A stretch of 64,000 nt of DNA from Smithella sp. (GTDB lineage: Bacteria > Desulfobacterota > Syntrophia > Syntrophales > Smithellaceae): positions 1 to 64,000 of the forward strand of contig JAAZHX010000095.1 in NCBI GenBank assembly GCA_012510495.1, in the 5' to 3' direction. Shown one piece after another: positions 43,770-52,303 of this stretch. Position 1 is the stretch's first letter, and each line of letters starts with the position of its first letter. Made by a program: the position numbers and the translations under genes. The notes under the pieces are model-generated. The model was not told where the DNA came from and searched no databases. It worked only from the letters and a program-made list of their open reading frames with translations.

Positions 43770-44735
43770 ATGAAGATGAAGGAAATCAAAGCCAGTACCA
43801 TGAATGTGGAGAAATTTATTGACGACAAGGTCCGGGACATCCGCAAAGCTGTGGGAGACGGGCTCGCCGTCAACGCGCTCTCGGGCGGCGTGGACTCCTG
43901 CGTCGTCACCGCTCTGGGACACAAGGCGCTGGGCGATCGCTTGAAAACCTACATAATCGACAACGGCATCATGCGGGAAGGAGAACCTGCCTGGGTGCAG
44001 GCTGCCTTCAAAAAACTGGGCATCCATGTGGAAGTCATCAACGCCTCCAAAGCCTTCTTTGCCGCTCTTAAAGGCCTGACCGATCCCGAGGAAAAAAGAG
44101 AAGCCATCACCCAGACCTTCTACAAAAACGTCTTCGGCAAACTCGTCGTTAAAAGCAAAGCCCAATATCTTCTGCAGGGTACGATTCTCACCGACGTGGA
44201 CGAAACCATCGCCGGCATCAAGCGTCAGCATAATGTCTTCGAACAATTGGGCATCGACCCGCAAAAAGCTTTCGGCTACAAGATTCTGGAGCCGCTCATC
44301 GAGCTGCGCAAGGATGGCGTGCGCAAAGCCGGCTCCGGTCTGGGCCTGCCTTCCGCCATGTTCGACCGGATTCCTTTCCCGGGACCGGCGCTGGCCGCCC
44401 GCGTCATCGGCGAAGTCACGCCCGCAAAAATCGCCCTGGTGAGGAAAGCGACCACCATCACCGAAGCGGCGCTCAAGAACACGAAGGCGTTTCAGTATCT
44501 GGCGATCCTGCATCAAGACCGCGTCACCGGCATGCGCGACGGCAAGCGCGTCTTCGGTAATCAGATTGAAATCCGCTCGTGGGACAGCACCGATGCGCGC
44601 AAGGCAAGACCCTCCCGGTTGTCCTTTGACGTGCTCGAAAAGATCGCCGTAAAGATCACGAAAGAGATTCCGGAAGTCGTGAGTGTCACCTACAACATCA
44701 CGACGAAGCCGACTTCCACTATCGAGGCGATTTAA
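43770..44735 (+). CDS. Stand-alone GMP-synthase-like ATP-pyrophosphatase
   Basis: 321 residues with the PP-loop ALSGGVDSCVVTAL (about 37-50) and the GuaA C-terminal landmarks IPFPGPALAARVIGE and SVTYNITTKP. There is no glutamine amidotransferase domain, unlike the usual ~510-residue bacterial GuaA; it resembles the separate ATP-PPase subunit of archaeal GMP synthases. The C-terminus reads TSTIEAI where bacterial GuaA has PGTIEWE. It could need a separate GATase subunit, use free ammonia, or work on another substrate. AAAGGAG precedes the ATG. Confidence 0.8.
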   Translation: MKMKEIKASTMNVEKFIDDKVRDIRKAVGDGLAVNALSGGVDSCVVTALGHKALGDRLKTYIIDNGIMREGEPAWVQAAFKKLGIHVEVINASKAFFAALKGLTDPEEKREAITQTFYKNVFGKLVVKSKAQYLLQGTILTDVDETIAGIKRQHNVFEQLGIDPQKAFGYKILEPLIELRKDGVRKAGSGLGLPSAMFDRIPFPGPALAARVIGEVTPAKIALVRKATTITEAALKNTKAFQYLAILHQDRVTGMRDGKRVFGNQIEIRSWDSTDARKARPSRLSFDVLEKIAVKITKEIPEVVSVTYNITTKPTSTIEAI

Positions 44736-44795
44736 CGATCCCCGCCCCGGCGGGGTTGAGAACGGATCGTCCGGCACAAAAAGAGAGAGCGGGTT

Positions 44796-45105
44796 TCATG
44801 AATCTTTCTTCAGCGTGCCCTGGCCGACCGGGGAATTCGGCGGAATGGGGTTGGAAGGCGCCGTCAAAGCGGGTTTCAAAAAAGAACTGGCGGCCATTGA
44901 GGATCCGCAGAAGCGTGAAGAATTCTACGAATCACTCGTGGCGCAGCTCTACGAAATCGGCAAAGCCATCAACATGGCCGCGCACCTTGAAATCGACGCC
45001 GTCATCGATCCGGCGGACACCCGCCAGTGGATCATGCGGGGGATCAAATCCGCGCCCACCCGGCAACCGGCGGATGCCTGTCATGCTTTTGTCAACCCGT
45101 GGTAA
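44796..45105 (+). pseudogene. Carboxyltransferase (acyl-CoA carboxylase beta type) C-terminal remnant
   Basis: The frame reads SVPWPTGEFGGMGLEGAVK, then FKKELAAIEDPQKREEFYE, INMAAHLEIDAVIDPADTR and ends at 45105. This is the C-terminal end of biotin-dependent carboxyltransferases (propionyl/methylcrotonyl/glutaconyl-CoA type), normally about 510 residues. Nothing of the N-terminal part precedes it, only the end of the GMP-synthase-like gene 60 bases before, so it is a stranded tail. Confidence 0.8.
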
Positions 45106-45136
45106 AAACAGACCGCCGGGACGGTTTCACCGTCCC
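45104..45136 (-). terminator. Probable terminator overlapping the transglycosylase stop
   Basis: GGGACGGT (45118-45125) pairs with ACCGTCCC (45129-45136) around a 3-base loop. On the minus strand, TTTTT follows about 10 bases further on. The stem includes the transglycosylase stop codon. Confidence 0.45.
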
Positions 45137-46035
45137 AATTCTTCGTAGAGCATCATCACCGTATTCACATACACACGGCTGCGATTGTAATGCCAAACCG
45201 CTCTGCGTTTTTGTTCAACGGAGGCGTCCTCCGCCCAGCCGAATTCTTTGAGATAACGCCCCATGCTGAACTTGGCATCCGTCATGTTCGAGGGGTCGGC
45301 CATACCGTCTCCGTCGCCGTCCATTCCGAAAACCCAGAAAGACGAGGGAATAAACTGCGCCGGGCCCATCGCGCCGGCAAAAGATCCCGAGATGCTCAGC
45401 GGATCAATTTCCAGATGATCGGCAATCTGAGCCAGGTGATAAAGCTCCCGCACCGCCCACTTCGCTTTTCTTTTCGCGCGGGCGGCCGTCGCATCATCCC
45501 GAATCTGCGGATAGGCGTCCGCATAGCGGTTCTGGATTTCTTTCCAGTAGGCCTGATCCAGCACAAAAGCCAGGTTGGCGTAAGCGTTGACTACATTATA
45601 CGGCATGGGATAGGTCCCCAGCCGTGATTCGACGATGAGAATCGCCGTAATAATCCTCGGCGACACGCCAAAGCGCTGTTCCACGGCGGACAAAACAGCC
45701 TCGTTTTCTGTCATGAAATCCCTGCCCCGTTCAATCTGACGGGGATCAATCTGCATAACGTCAGGCTTTTGCACAGACCCCCTGGGCGTGGAATAGAAAA
45801 GATTTTTCAGAACAATATCCGGGCAGATGGATATGCGGCTGTCCTGCAACATGCTGCTCACTCTGGCTGGCTCAAGCCCTTCAGCGACCAGCAGCTCCCC
45901 GACAAACGATCGTGGATCATCGCCGGCCATTGCCGCGGGCGAAAGCCAGATCAGAAAAAAAACAATGAAAACAAGACAAGGGCTCTGCCTGCTCACGCAT
46001 CTACCTTTGTGTTTTTTTTGCCGTTGATGGCGCAC
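45127..46035 (-). CDS. MltB-type lytic murein transglycosylase
   Basis: Up to 302 residues. A signal peptide (hydrophobic LVFIVFFLIWLSPAAMA) is followed by an SLT_2 domain with the catalytic glutamate in AILIVESRLGTYP, and AMGPAQFIPSSFWVFG and DGDGMADPSN blocks. It would cleave the peptidoglycan glycan strand in the periplasm with 1,6-anhydro products. The start is uncertain: GTG 46035 or GTG 45996, the latter with AAAGGT upstream and a shorter, more typical signal. No lipobox cysteine is visible at a cleavage site. Confidence 0.88.
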   Translation of the reverse strand: MRHQRQKKHKGRCVSRQSPCLVFIVFFLIWLSPAAMAGDDPRSFVGELLVAEGLEPARVSSMLQDSRISICPDIVLKNLFYSTPRGSVQKPDVMQIDPRQIERGRDFMTENEAVLSAVEQRFGVSPRIITAILIVESRLGTYPMPYNVVNAYANLAFVLDQAYWKEIQNRYADAYPQIRDDATAARAKRKAKWAVRELYHLAQIADHLEIDPLSISGSFAGAMGPAQFIPSSFWVFGMDGDGDGMADPSNMTDAKFSMGRYLKEFGWAEDASVEQKRRAVWHYNRSRVYVNTVMMLYEELGR

Positions 46036-46143
46036 TTTACCCTTTCGCCCCGATGGAATGCAAGCGAATTTCTTCTTGATATCAATGTTTTAGCAATACT
46101 TGCAGCAGTCCGGAGAAAATATCGTCAGGAGGGCTGAATTGTA

Positions 46144-46172
46144 TTGACAAAAAGAAGCATTTTGTCTATAAG
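46144..46172 (+). promoter_or_regulatory. Strong sigma-70-type promoter of rplU-rpmA
   Basis: TTGACA (46144-46149), 17-base spacer, TATAAG (46167-46172). It lies 32 bases before the rplU ATG, the expected place for a ribosomal protein operon. Confidence 0.85.
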
Positions 46173-46204
46173 TCTCAATCTTAACGCTAACGAAGGATAA
46201 GGTT

Positions 46205-46516
46205 ATGTACGCAATCATAAAAACAGGAGCCAAACAACACAAAGTCAGCGAGGGCGATGTATTATCGGTTGAAAAACTGCCCGGTGAAAAAGGGGCCGAA
46301 ATTGTTTTTAGTGAAGTGTTAATGGTATCGGACGAGGCCGATGTGAAAATCGGCAAACCCTTCGTTGAGGGTGCCAAAGTCATCGGCGAAGTGATTGCCC
46401 AGACCAAAGGTCCGAAACTGATCATCGGCAAATATAAAAGGCGCAAGGGATTTCGCAAAAAGACCGGCCATCGTCAGGAATTGACGAGTATGAAAATCAA
46501 GAAGATTTCGATATAG
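46205..46516 (+). CDS. rplU: Ribosomal protein bL21
   Basis: 103 residues, standard length. [18 protein letters not shown], the [18 protein letters not shown] block and the basic C-terminus [16 protein letters not shown] define bL21 of the large subunit. AAGGAT precedes the ATG. Followed by rpmA after 12 bases. Confidence 0.97.
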   Translation: MYAIIKTGAKQHKVSEGDVLSVEKLPGEKGAEIVFSEVLMVSDEADVKIGKPFVEGAKVIGEVIAQTKGPKLIIGKYKRRKGFRKKTGHRQELTSMKIKKISI

Positions 46517-46528
46517 GCGGAGGACATC

Positions 46529-46786
46529 ATGGCACACAAAAAAGGTCAGGGAAGCTCCCGCAACGGCAGGGACTCCAATTCGCAACGGCGCGGCGTTAAA
46601 GTGTACGGCGGCCAGAATATCCACGCTGGTTCCATTATCGTACGGCAGGTAGGAACAAAAATTCATCCCGGCAACAACGTCGGCATCGGCAAGGATTTCA
46701 CCCTTTTCTCGCTCATCAACGGCGTGGTCAAATATGAAAGGCTGGACAAGACCCGCAAAAAGGTCAGCGTCTATGCAGCGGCGTAA
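46529..46786 (+). CDS. rpmA: Ribosomal protein bL27
   Basis: 85 residues. [20 protein letters not shown], the [19 protein letters not shown] block and [14 protein letters not shown] are canonical bL27. Its N-terminus lies at the peptidyl transferase centre. There is no Firmicutes-type cleaved N-terminal extension. GGAGG precedes the ATG. Confidence 0.97.
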   Translation: MAHKKGQGSSRNGRDSNSQRRGVKVYGGQNIHAGSIIVRQVGTKIHPGNNVGIGKDFTLFSLINGVVKYERLDKTRKKVSVYAAA

Positions 46787-46808
46787 ACCGTCCGTTCCAA
46801 CCCGGATT

Positions 46809-46847
46809 TAAAAGGCGCTTGAGACTTTAAGCGCCTTTTTATTTTTT
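46809..46847 (+). terminator. Rho-independent terminator abutting the obgE start
   Basis: AAAGGCGCTT (46811-46820) pairs with AAGCGCCTTT (46829-46838) and is followed by TTATTTTTT. The T-run ends exactly at the obgE ATG (46848), so it works as a terminator for rplU-rpmA and as an attenuator for the genes after it. Confidence 0.88.
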
Positions 46848-47864
46848 ATGAAATTTGTTGACGAAGCCAAAATATTTGTCAGGGGCGGACACGGCGGCGC
46901 GGGCTGCGTGAGTTTCCGGAGGGAGAAGTTCGTCCCCAAAGGCGGTCCGGATGGCGGGGACGGCGGCAAGGGCGGCGACGTCATTTTCCGGGCGGCCCAA
47001 ACGCACCACACCCTGCTGGATTTGAAATACCGTCAGCATCAAATCGCCAAAAACGGCGGACACGGCTCAGGCAACAACCGCACCGGCCGCAGCGCGGAGA
47101 ATCTTGAAGTTGTCGTACCGCCCGGAACGCTGGTGAAAGACTTTGAAACCGGCGAGGTTCTCGCGGATCTGGCCGCGGCGGGACAGACCTTTGTCGCGGC
47201 CCGCGGCGGCAAGGGCGGCAAAGGAAACGCCCATTTCAAGACCTCCACCCACCAAACGCCGCGATTCGCCCAGGAAGGCATGGAAGGAGAGGAACGCATC
47301 CTGCTCCTGGAGCTGAAGCTGCTGGCGGACGTCGGGCTGGTGGGATTCCCCAATGCGGGCAAATCCACCTTCATTTCCCGCGTATCGGCCGCCAGGCCCA
47401 AAATCGCGGACTATCCTTTTACCACGCTTTCACCACATCTGGGAGTGGTGAAGCACAAAGACAGCCCGGCTTTTGTCGTCGCCGACATCCCCGGCCTGAT
47501 CGCCGGGGCTTCAGAGGGCCTCGGCATGGGCATCCAGTTTCTGCGCCATGTGGAGCGCACCCGCGTGCTCGTCCATCTGATCGACATCTCTGAAGAAACG
47601 CGCACCGGCGCCTGGAAGAACTTTACCGCCATCAACCGGGAGCTGGAAAACTATAATCCACAGCTTTTGGACAAAGAGCAGCTCGTCTGCCTCAACAAAA
47701 TCGACCTGCCCGCCGTGCGGGGAAAGGTCAAAAAAATCGTTGCGCAATTTTCTAAAAAAGGGATAATGCTGCATCCGTTTTCCGCCGCGACCGGCGAAGG
47801 ATTACAGGATATTTTAGGAAAGATCGTGACCCTTTTAGACAACACGAAAAACTTTGAGCCATGA
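46848..47864 (+). CDS. obgE: Obg-family GTPase
   Basis: 338 residues. The glycine-rich Obg domain (MKFVDEAKIFVRGGHGGAGC onward) fixes the start; the G domain has GFPNAGKSTF, the switch region DYPFTT, DIPGL and NKID. It functions in ribosome assembly and stress control. The C-terminal OCT domain is absent. The start codon has no Shine-Dalgarno site because a terminator stem and T-run lie directly before it. The stop overlaps the proB ATG by four bases. Confidence 0.95.
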   Translation: MKFVDEAKIFVRGGHGGAGCVSFRREKFVPKGGPDGGDGGKGGDVIFRAAQTHHTLLDLKYRQHQIAKNGGHGSGNNRTGRSAENLEVVVPPGTLVKDFETGEVLADLAAAGQTFVAARGGKGGKGNAHFKTSTHQTPRFAQEGMEGEERILLLELKLLADVGLVGFPNAGKSTFISRVSAARPKIADYPFTTLSPHLGVVKHKDSPAFVVADIPGLIAGASEGLGMGIQFLRHVERTRVLVHLIDISEETRTGAWKNFTAINRELENYNPQLLDKEQLVCLNKIDLPAVRGKVKKIVAQFSKKGIMLHPFSAATGEGLQDILGKIVTLLDNTKNFEP

Positions 47865-49009
47865 ATAATATCCGTCTGGAAACGCTCGCATCCGTCAAAA
47901 AAATTCTCATCAAGGTCGGCTCCGCGGTGCTCACCGGATCGGACGGGCTGGATTTGAAAATCATCGAATCCCTCGTGCAGGAAATGTCCGACCTGACGAA
48001 GCGCGGTTTTTCCATCGTCCTGGTCACGTCCGGGGCCATCGCTTCGGGCAAGCACCGCCTGAATATCTCCGGCAAACTCAAAAGCATGCCGGAAAAACAG
48101 GCGGCGGCGGCGGTCGGCCAGGGCCGGCTCATGCGCATCTATTCCAAAGCGTTTGAGAAAAACAACCTCTACGTCGCGCAGATTCTGCTCACCATGTCGG
48201 ATCTGACCGACCGGCAGCGCTATCTCAACATCCGCAACACGCTTTCCACGCTGACGGAATGGCACGTCACGCCGATCATCAACGAAAACGACACCGTCTC
48301 CTTCGATGAAATCAAATTCGGCGACAACGACAACCTCGCCGCCATGATTGCCAATATCGTCGAGGCCGACTTGTTTGTCAATCTGACGGCGACCGACGGA
48401 CTTTTCGACTGCAATCCCGCCCAATCCAAAAAAGCGAAGCTGATTCCCCTGGTGTGCGAATTCACCGACGCTATCGAAGCCGCCGCCACGGAGGAAACCT
48501 CCGCCGTCGGCACGGGCGGCATGAAAAGCAAAATCGCCGCCGCCAAAAAAGTCACCTCCATCGGCATTCCCTGCATCATCGCACCGGGCAAAAAAAAGAA
48601 AGTGCTGTCCGACATCATGGCGGGCAGGGAAATCGGCACGCTGTTTCTGCCGCAGACCGCGAGACTGGCCAGCCGCAAGTACTGGATTGCTTTTACGCTG
48701 CGCCCCAGCGGACGCCTGATCCTCGACGACGGAGCCAAGAAAGCCCTGCTCGAAAAGGGCAGGAGCCTGCTGCCCTCGGGCATCACCGCCGTCGAAGGGG
48801 AGTTTGAGCAAGGAGATCCCGTCGCCTGCGTGGACCGCGAAGGAATTCTGCTGGCCAAGGGGCTGGTCAACTACAGCGCCGGCGACGTTCGCCGCATCAT
48901 CGGCCTGAAGACATCGCAGATTTACTCCGTACTGGGGCACAAAGACTATGATGAAGTGATTCATCGCGACAATCTGGTCGTCACCGGCGAAATCAGAAAA
49001 AGCAGGTGA
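47861..49009 (+). CDS. proB: Glutamate 5-kinase
   Basis: 382 residues. The amino-acid kinase domain begins with KKILIKVGSAVLTG and includes VTSGAIASGKHRL, the NENDTVS motif and GTGGMKSKIAAAKK; a C-terminal PUA domain (about 290-380) is present. It phosphorylates glutamate in the first step of proline synthesis. It overlaps obgE by four bases, a common order. Length is normal. Confidence 0.95.
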   Translation: MNNIRLETLASVKKILIKVGSAVLTGSDGLDLKIIESLVQEMSDLTKRGFSIVLVTSGAIASGKHRLNISGKLKSMPEKQAAAAVGQGRLMRIYSKAFEKNNLYVAQILLTMSDLTDRQRYLNIRNTLSTLTEWHVTPIINENDTVSFDEIKFGDNDNLAAMIANIVEADLFVNLTATDGLFDCNPAQSKKAKLIPLVCEFTDAIEAAATEETSAVGTGGMKSKIAAAKKVTSIGIPCIIAPGKKKKVLSDIMAGREIGTLFLPQTARLASRKYWIAFTLRPSGRLILDDGAKKALLEKGRSLLPSGITAVEGEFEQGDPVACVDREGILLAKGLVNYSAGDVRRIIGLKTSQIYSVLGHKDYDEVIHRDNLVVTGEIRKSR

Positions 49010-49253
49010 TGATCCAATCATTCGGGATTGTCATCCCTTTTTGACCCCGCGTTTTTCATCTTCATGGTCATGGCCATCGTCATCCTGTCCGCCAGCATCT
49101 ACAAGATGCACACCCTGAAAAAAGGCGCTGCCGCCGTTTATCCGGCTATCGCCTCTGCCGGATGCCGCCTGATCCGGCAAGTTCCCGCAAGTTCCAAAAT
49201 ATGAATTTCTTTAAAAGATTGCCAAGACCCATGGCCTGTGTTAAAGCCTGCCT

Positions 49254-50573
49254 ATGTCCATCTGGCAGAAGAAAAACAGGATATTGATCACGTGCCCGAA
49301 GGGGGTCGTTCCCTATCTGAAGGCAGAAATCGAGGAGCTGGGATTCCCCATTTTGCAGGAAATCGACACGGCCGTTTCCACCGAAGGAACCCTGGCCGAC
49401 ACAATGGTTTTGAACCTGCAACTGCGCACGGCCCAGCACGTTCTGTATCAACTGCAAATCTTCAAAGCCATCACCGCCGGCGTTTTTTACGAGCGCTTGA
49501 ACGCCATTCCCTGGGAGACACTTCTGCAGGACTCCGGCCCCGGCGCTTACGTTTGCGTCACCTCCGTAGTCGATCACCCGGAGATCACCGACTCGCGTTT
49601 TGCCAACCTCAGGGCCAAGGACGCCATCGTCGATCGCATCCGCGAAAAGACCGGCGCGAGACCGGATTCCGGGCCGGAAAGAAACCGGGCGGTCATTCAT
49701 ATTTACTGGCGCAATGACCAGGCCATGGCATACATTGACACATCCGGGGAGAGGCTTTCGCTGCGCGGCTACCGCAAGATTCCGCTGGCGGCGCCGATGC
49801 AGGAAACACTGGCGGCCGCCCTCATCAAGGCCACAGGATGGCAGGGCCGGACGCCGCTGATTAACCCGATGTGCGGCAGCGGCACCCTCGCGATCGAGGC
49901 GGCCCTGATGGCGCTGCAACGCGCTCCGGGGCTGGGCCGCGGCAATTATGGCTTCATGCATATCAGGGATTTTCCCCATGACTCCTGGCAGGAGCTGCGC
50001 AGGAAAGCCCGCAACGATTCTTTGAAAGCGCTGCCGTCAACCATTATCGCTTCGGATATCGATCCGCAAGCGGTGGAGGCCGCGCGCCGCAACGCGCAGA
50101 CGGCCGGCGTTGACCGCCTGATTGAATTCAAGGTCTGCCCCTTCGAAAAAACGCCCACACCGGGGGGAAAGGGCGTCATCGTCATCAATCCGCCTTACGG
50201 TGAACGGCTGGAGTCTCTAAAGATCCAACCGACGCGATCCGAGCGAAAAAAGGAAATCGCGCCGGGGCAAAAAGTCATCCTCCGCAAGGCTGCCGATCTT
50301 GTCCACAAAAAAGCTCCGGCCAATGCATTGCAGCGACTGGAAGCGCTTTATGAAGGCTGCGGCAATTGGCTGAAAAGCATCGGCCGCGGCTACCATGGAT
50401 ACCTCTTCACCGGAAATCTGGAAATGATCAAGAAAGTGGGCCTGCGCACGAAGCGCCGGGTGACCTTTTACAACGGGGAAATCGAATGTCGGCTGCTGGA
50501 ATATGATCTCTACGAAGGCAGCAAAAAGAAAAAATACATCCAAGAACAACCGGATCATGCGGATATCCCATAG
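49254..50573 (+). CDS. THUMP-type class I RNA methyltransferase (RlmL-like)
   Basis: 439 residues. An N-terminal ferredoxin-like/THUMP domain (about 8-170) precedes the methyltransferase with NPMCGSGTLAIEAALMA and the catalytic NPPYGERL motif, as in RlmL (m2G2445 of 23S rRNA) and relatives. Between NPPYGERL and LEALYEGCGNWLKS there is an unusual basic insert of about 40 residues (IQPTRSERKKEIAPGQ onward) that typical members lack. The RlmK half of E. coli RlmKL is missing. No strong ribosome site is seen at the ATG. The gap before it (49010-49253) holds no convincing gene. Confidence 0.87.
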   Translation: MSIWQKKNRILITCPKGVVPYLKAEIEELGFPILQEIDTAVSTEGTLADTMVLNLQLRTAQHVLYQLQIFKAITAGVFYERLNAIPWETLLQDSGPGAYVCVTSVVDHPEITDSRFANLRAKDAIVDRIREKTGARPDSGPERNRAVIHIYWRNDQAMAYIDTSGERLSLRGYRKIPLAAPMQETLAAALIKATGWQGRTPLINPMCGSGTLAIEAALMALQRAPGLGRGNYGFMHIRDFPHDSWQELRRKARNDSLKALPSTIIASDIDPQAVEAARRNAQTAGVDRLIEFKVCPFEKTPTPGGKGVIVINPPYGERLESLKIQPTRSERKKEIAPGQKVILRKAADLVHKKAPANALQRLEALYEGCGNWLKSIGRGYHGYLFTGNLEMIKKVGLRTKRRVTFYNGEIECRLLEYDLYEGSKKKKYIQEQPDHADIP

Positions 50574-50626
50574 CGGCTGGCTTTATGTGCGCATTTTAAC
50601 GGGTCTGACGGTCCGCACTGCATCGA

Positions 50627-51007
50627 TTATTCTTTCTCTTTTTTCTTCGCTTCTTTTTTGCGGGCTTTGACCATCGCCTTCAGGGCTTTTTTATCCGGTG
50701 CAACGGAGGACGACGCCGGCCGGGAAATGAAATCCGGCGCGGGGACTCCGGCCGGCAAACCCGGCGTTTCCTGCACGGGGCCGGAAAACCCGCTTTCCGG
50801 GATTGCGTCTGCGCTCAGGGCTTTCGTCTCTGCCGGCTCCGGCCGGCCGGCCGCTACCGGATTCTTTTTCGCGCGGCGAAGGCGGATCTTATTCGCTATG
50901 GCCTCCGCCATCATCCGGCCAAACTGGCCGATAAAGCCCGCGATCAGGACCAGAACGACCCACTTGAGCGCTGACCAGGTGCTGATATAATCCAGAATGT
51001 CCGTCAT
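50627..51007 (-). CDS. Small single-pass membrane protein with a Lys/Pro-rich tail
   Basis: 126 residues, started at ATG 51007 because AAGGAA lies 7 bases upstream; the longer upstream frame is without homology. One membrane helix (about 16-33, WVVLVLIAGFIGQFG) is followed by a basic region, a proline/alanine-rich linker and a very lysine-rich C-terminus (MVKARKKEAKKKEKE). No family is recognised. The tail probably faces the cytoplasm (positive-inside rule). Confidence 0.65.
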   Translation of the reverse strand: MTDILDYISTWSALKWVVLVLIAGFIGQFGRMMAEAIANKIRLRRAKKNPVAAGRPEPAETKALSADAIPESGFSGPVQETPGLPAGVPAPDFISRPASSSVAPDKKALKAMVKARKKEAKKKEKE

Positions 51008-51211
51008 GAAGCTTCCTTTCCGACAGGCGCCTGCAGCGGCGTTCCTTCTTCCACACCTCCACGGCACAGGCCCTGCACTGCCCTTATACAGGAAAACACC
51101 CGGCCGTGACAAGGACTGTTCTGCCCTGGCCGATGGTTGAATTCGTTCAACCATCGTGGTACAAGTTATACCGAATCATTCACAAACACCGGATCGGGAG
51201 AAGTTTGATTC

Positions 51212-52303
51212 ATGCACAAGGCCATCGCGATAATTGTTACGCTGCTTTTCATCGCCCCGGTTGCTGCCTGCACACTGCCGCCTCTGCAAAAAAAAGATGA
51301 GAAGGTTGCCGCGGCCCTTGCCGATCCTCAGACCTCCTTTTTTGAAGCTTCCCGCAAAGGGAACGTCGTCCTGGTCATGCGCCTGGTGGAGGAAAAGCAA
51401 ATCGACGTCAACCAGACAGACGCTTACGCCTGGACGGGCCTGATGTATGCCGTTCAAAACGGCCATTCGGGCCTTGCCGAATATTTTCTTCTCCGGAAAT
51501 CGCAAATCAACCGGCAGGACGCGGACGGGCTGACGCCGCTGATGATTGCGGCAAACGAACGGCAACCGGACATTGTGGAACTGCTTTTGGCGTTCGGCGC
51601 GGATCCGCTGATGCAGGACCAACACGGCTTCACGGCGTTGATGTGGGCTATTTACAACAAGAGCTGGGACTGCATCGAGCCCTTGCTGGCGACGGGAAAG
51701 GGCATCGATTTGCAAAACGGCTTCGGGGAAACGGCGCTGCACCTGGCGCTGGACTACCGTTGTTCCGACATCGCCGCGATGCTGATTCAACGCCACGCCA
51801 AGGTGAACCTTGCAGACGGCAGAGGCAGAACTCCGCTTCATCTGGCGGCGAAAAAGGGCGACCGCGACAGCATCTTGCTTTTGCTTGACGAAGGCGCAGA
51901 CACCGAAGCCCGCGATGAAGCGGGCGAAAATCCGTTGATGAAAAGCATCCGTAACGGCCGCGCTTCCACCGCCATGCTGCTTTTAGATCAAACCGGAAAC
52001 CTTCAGACGACCAATCAGGAAGGCCAGACGGCGCTGCACCTGGCCGCCGCCGGGGATCTGCCGGACGTCGCAGCCGCCCTCATCCGCCGGAAGGCCGACC
52101 CGAACCACCCCGACAGGCAGGGTTATACCCCGTTGATGCGCGCCGTCGAGTCGGGAGCGGAAAGAACAATTGTCCTGCTGGCAGAGCGGGGCGCCGATCT
52201 GAAGGCGAAGAACAAAGAAGGAGAAACCGCGCTCGATCTGGCCAGGGGAAAACGGCTCGGCAACGTCATCGGGTATCTGGAAAGAAAGATGGGGAAGCCA
52301 TGA
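51212..52303 (+). CDS. Ankyrin-repeat lipoprotein
   Basis: 363 residues. A signal peptide with lipobox VAAC (cysteine about 20) is followed by eight or nine ankyrin repeats (for example GLTPLMIAANERQPDIVELLL and GRTPLHLAAKKGDRDSILLLL patterns). Periplasmic lipid-anchored ankyrin proteins usually bind partner proteins. Its stop overlaps the start of the lipase-like gene (ATGA), so the two are probably made together and may interact. Confidence 0.85.
   Translation: MHKAIAIIVTLLFIAPVAACTLPPLQKKDEKVAAALADPQTSFFEASRKGNVVLVMRLVEEKQIDVNQTDAYAWTGLMYAVQNGHSGLAEYFLLRKSQINRQDADGLTPLMIAANERQPDIVELLLAFGADPLMQDQHGFTALMWAIYNKSWDCIEPLLATGKGIDLQNGFGETALHLALDYRCSDIAAMLIQRHAKVNLADGRGRTPLHLAAKKGDRDSILLLLDEGADTEARDEAGENPLMKSIRNGRASTAMLLLDQTGNLQTTNQEGQTALHLAAAGDLPDVAAALIRRKADPNHPDRQGYTPLMRAVESGAERTIVLLAERGADLKAKNKEGETALDLARGKRLGNVIGYLERKMGKP

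Noticed and set aside
49028-49205. Small membrane-type frame (FDPAFFIFMVMAIVILSA) between proB and the RNA methyltransferase
   Set aside because: It has a hydrophobic stretch but no ribosome site, no clear start, and a tail of low-quality composition. Possibly a remnant; not strong enough to annotate.
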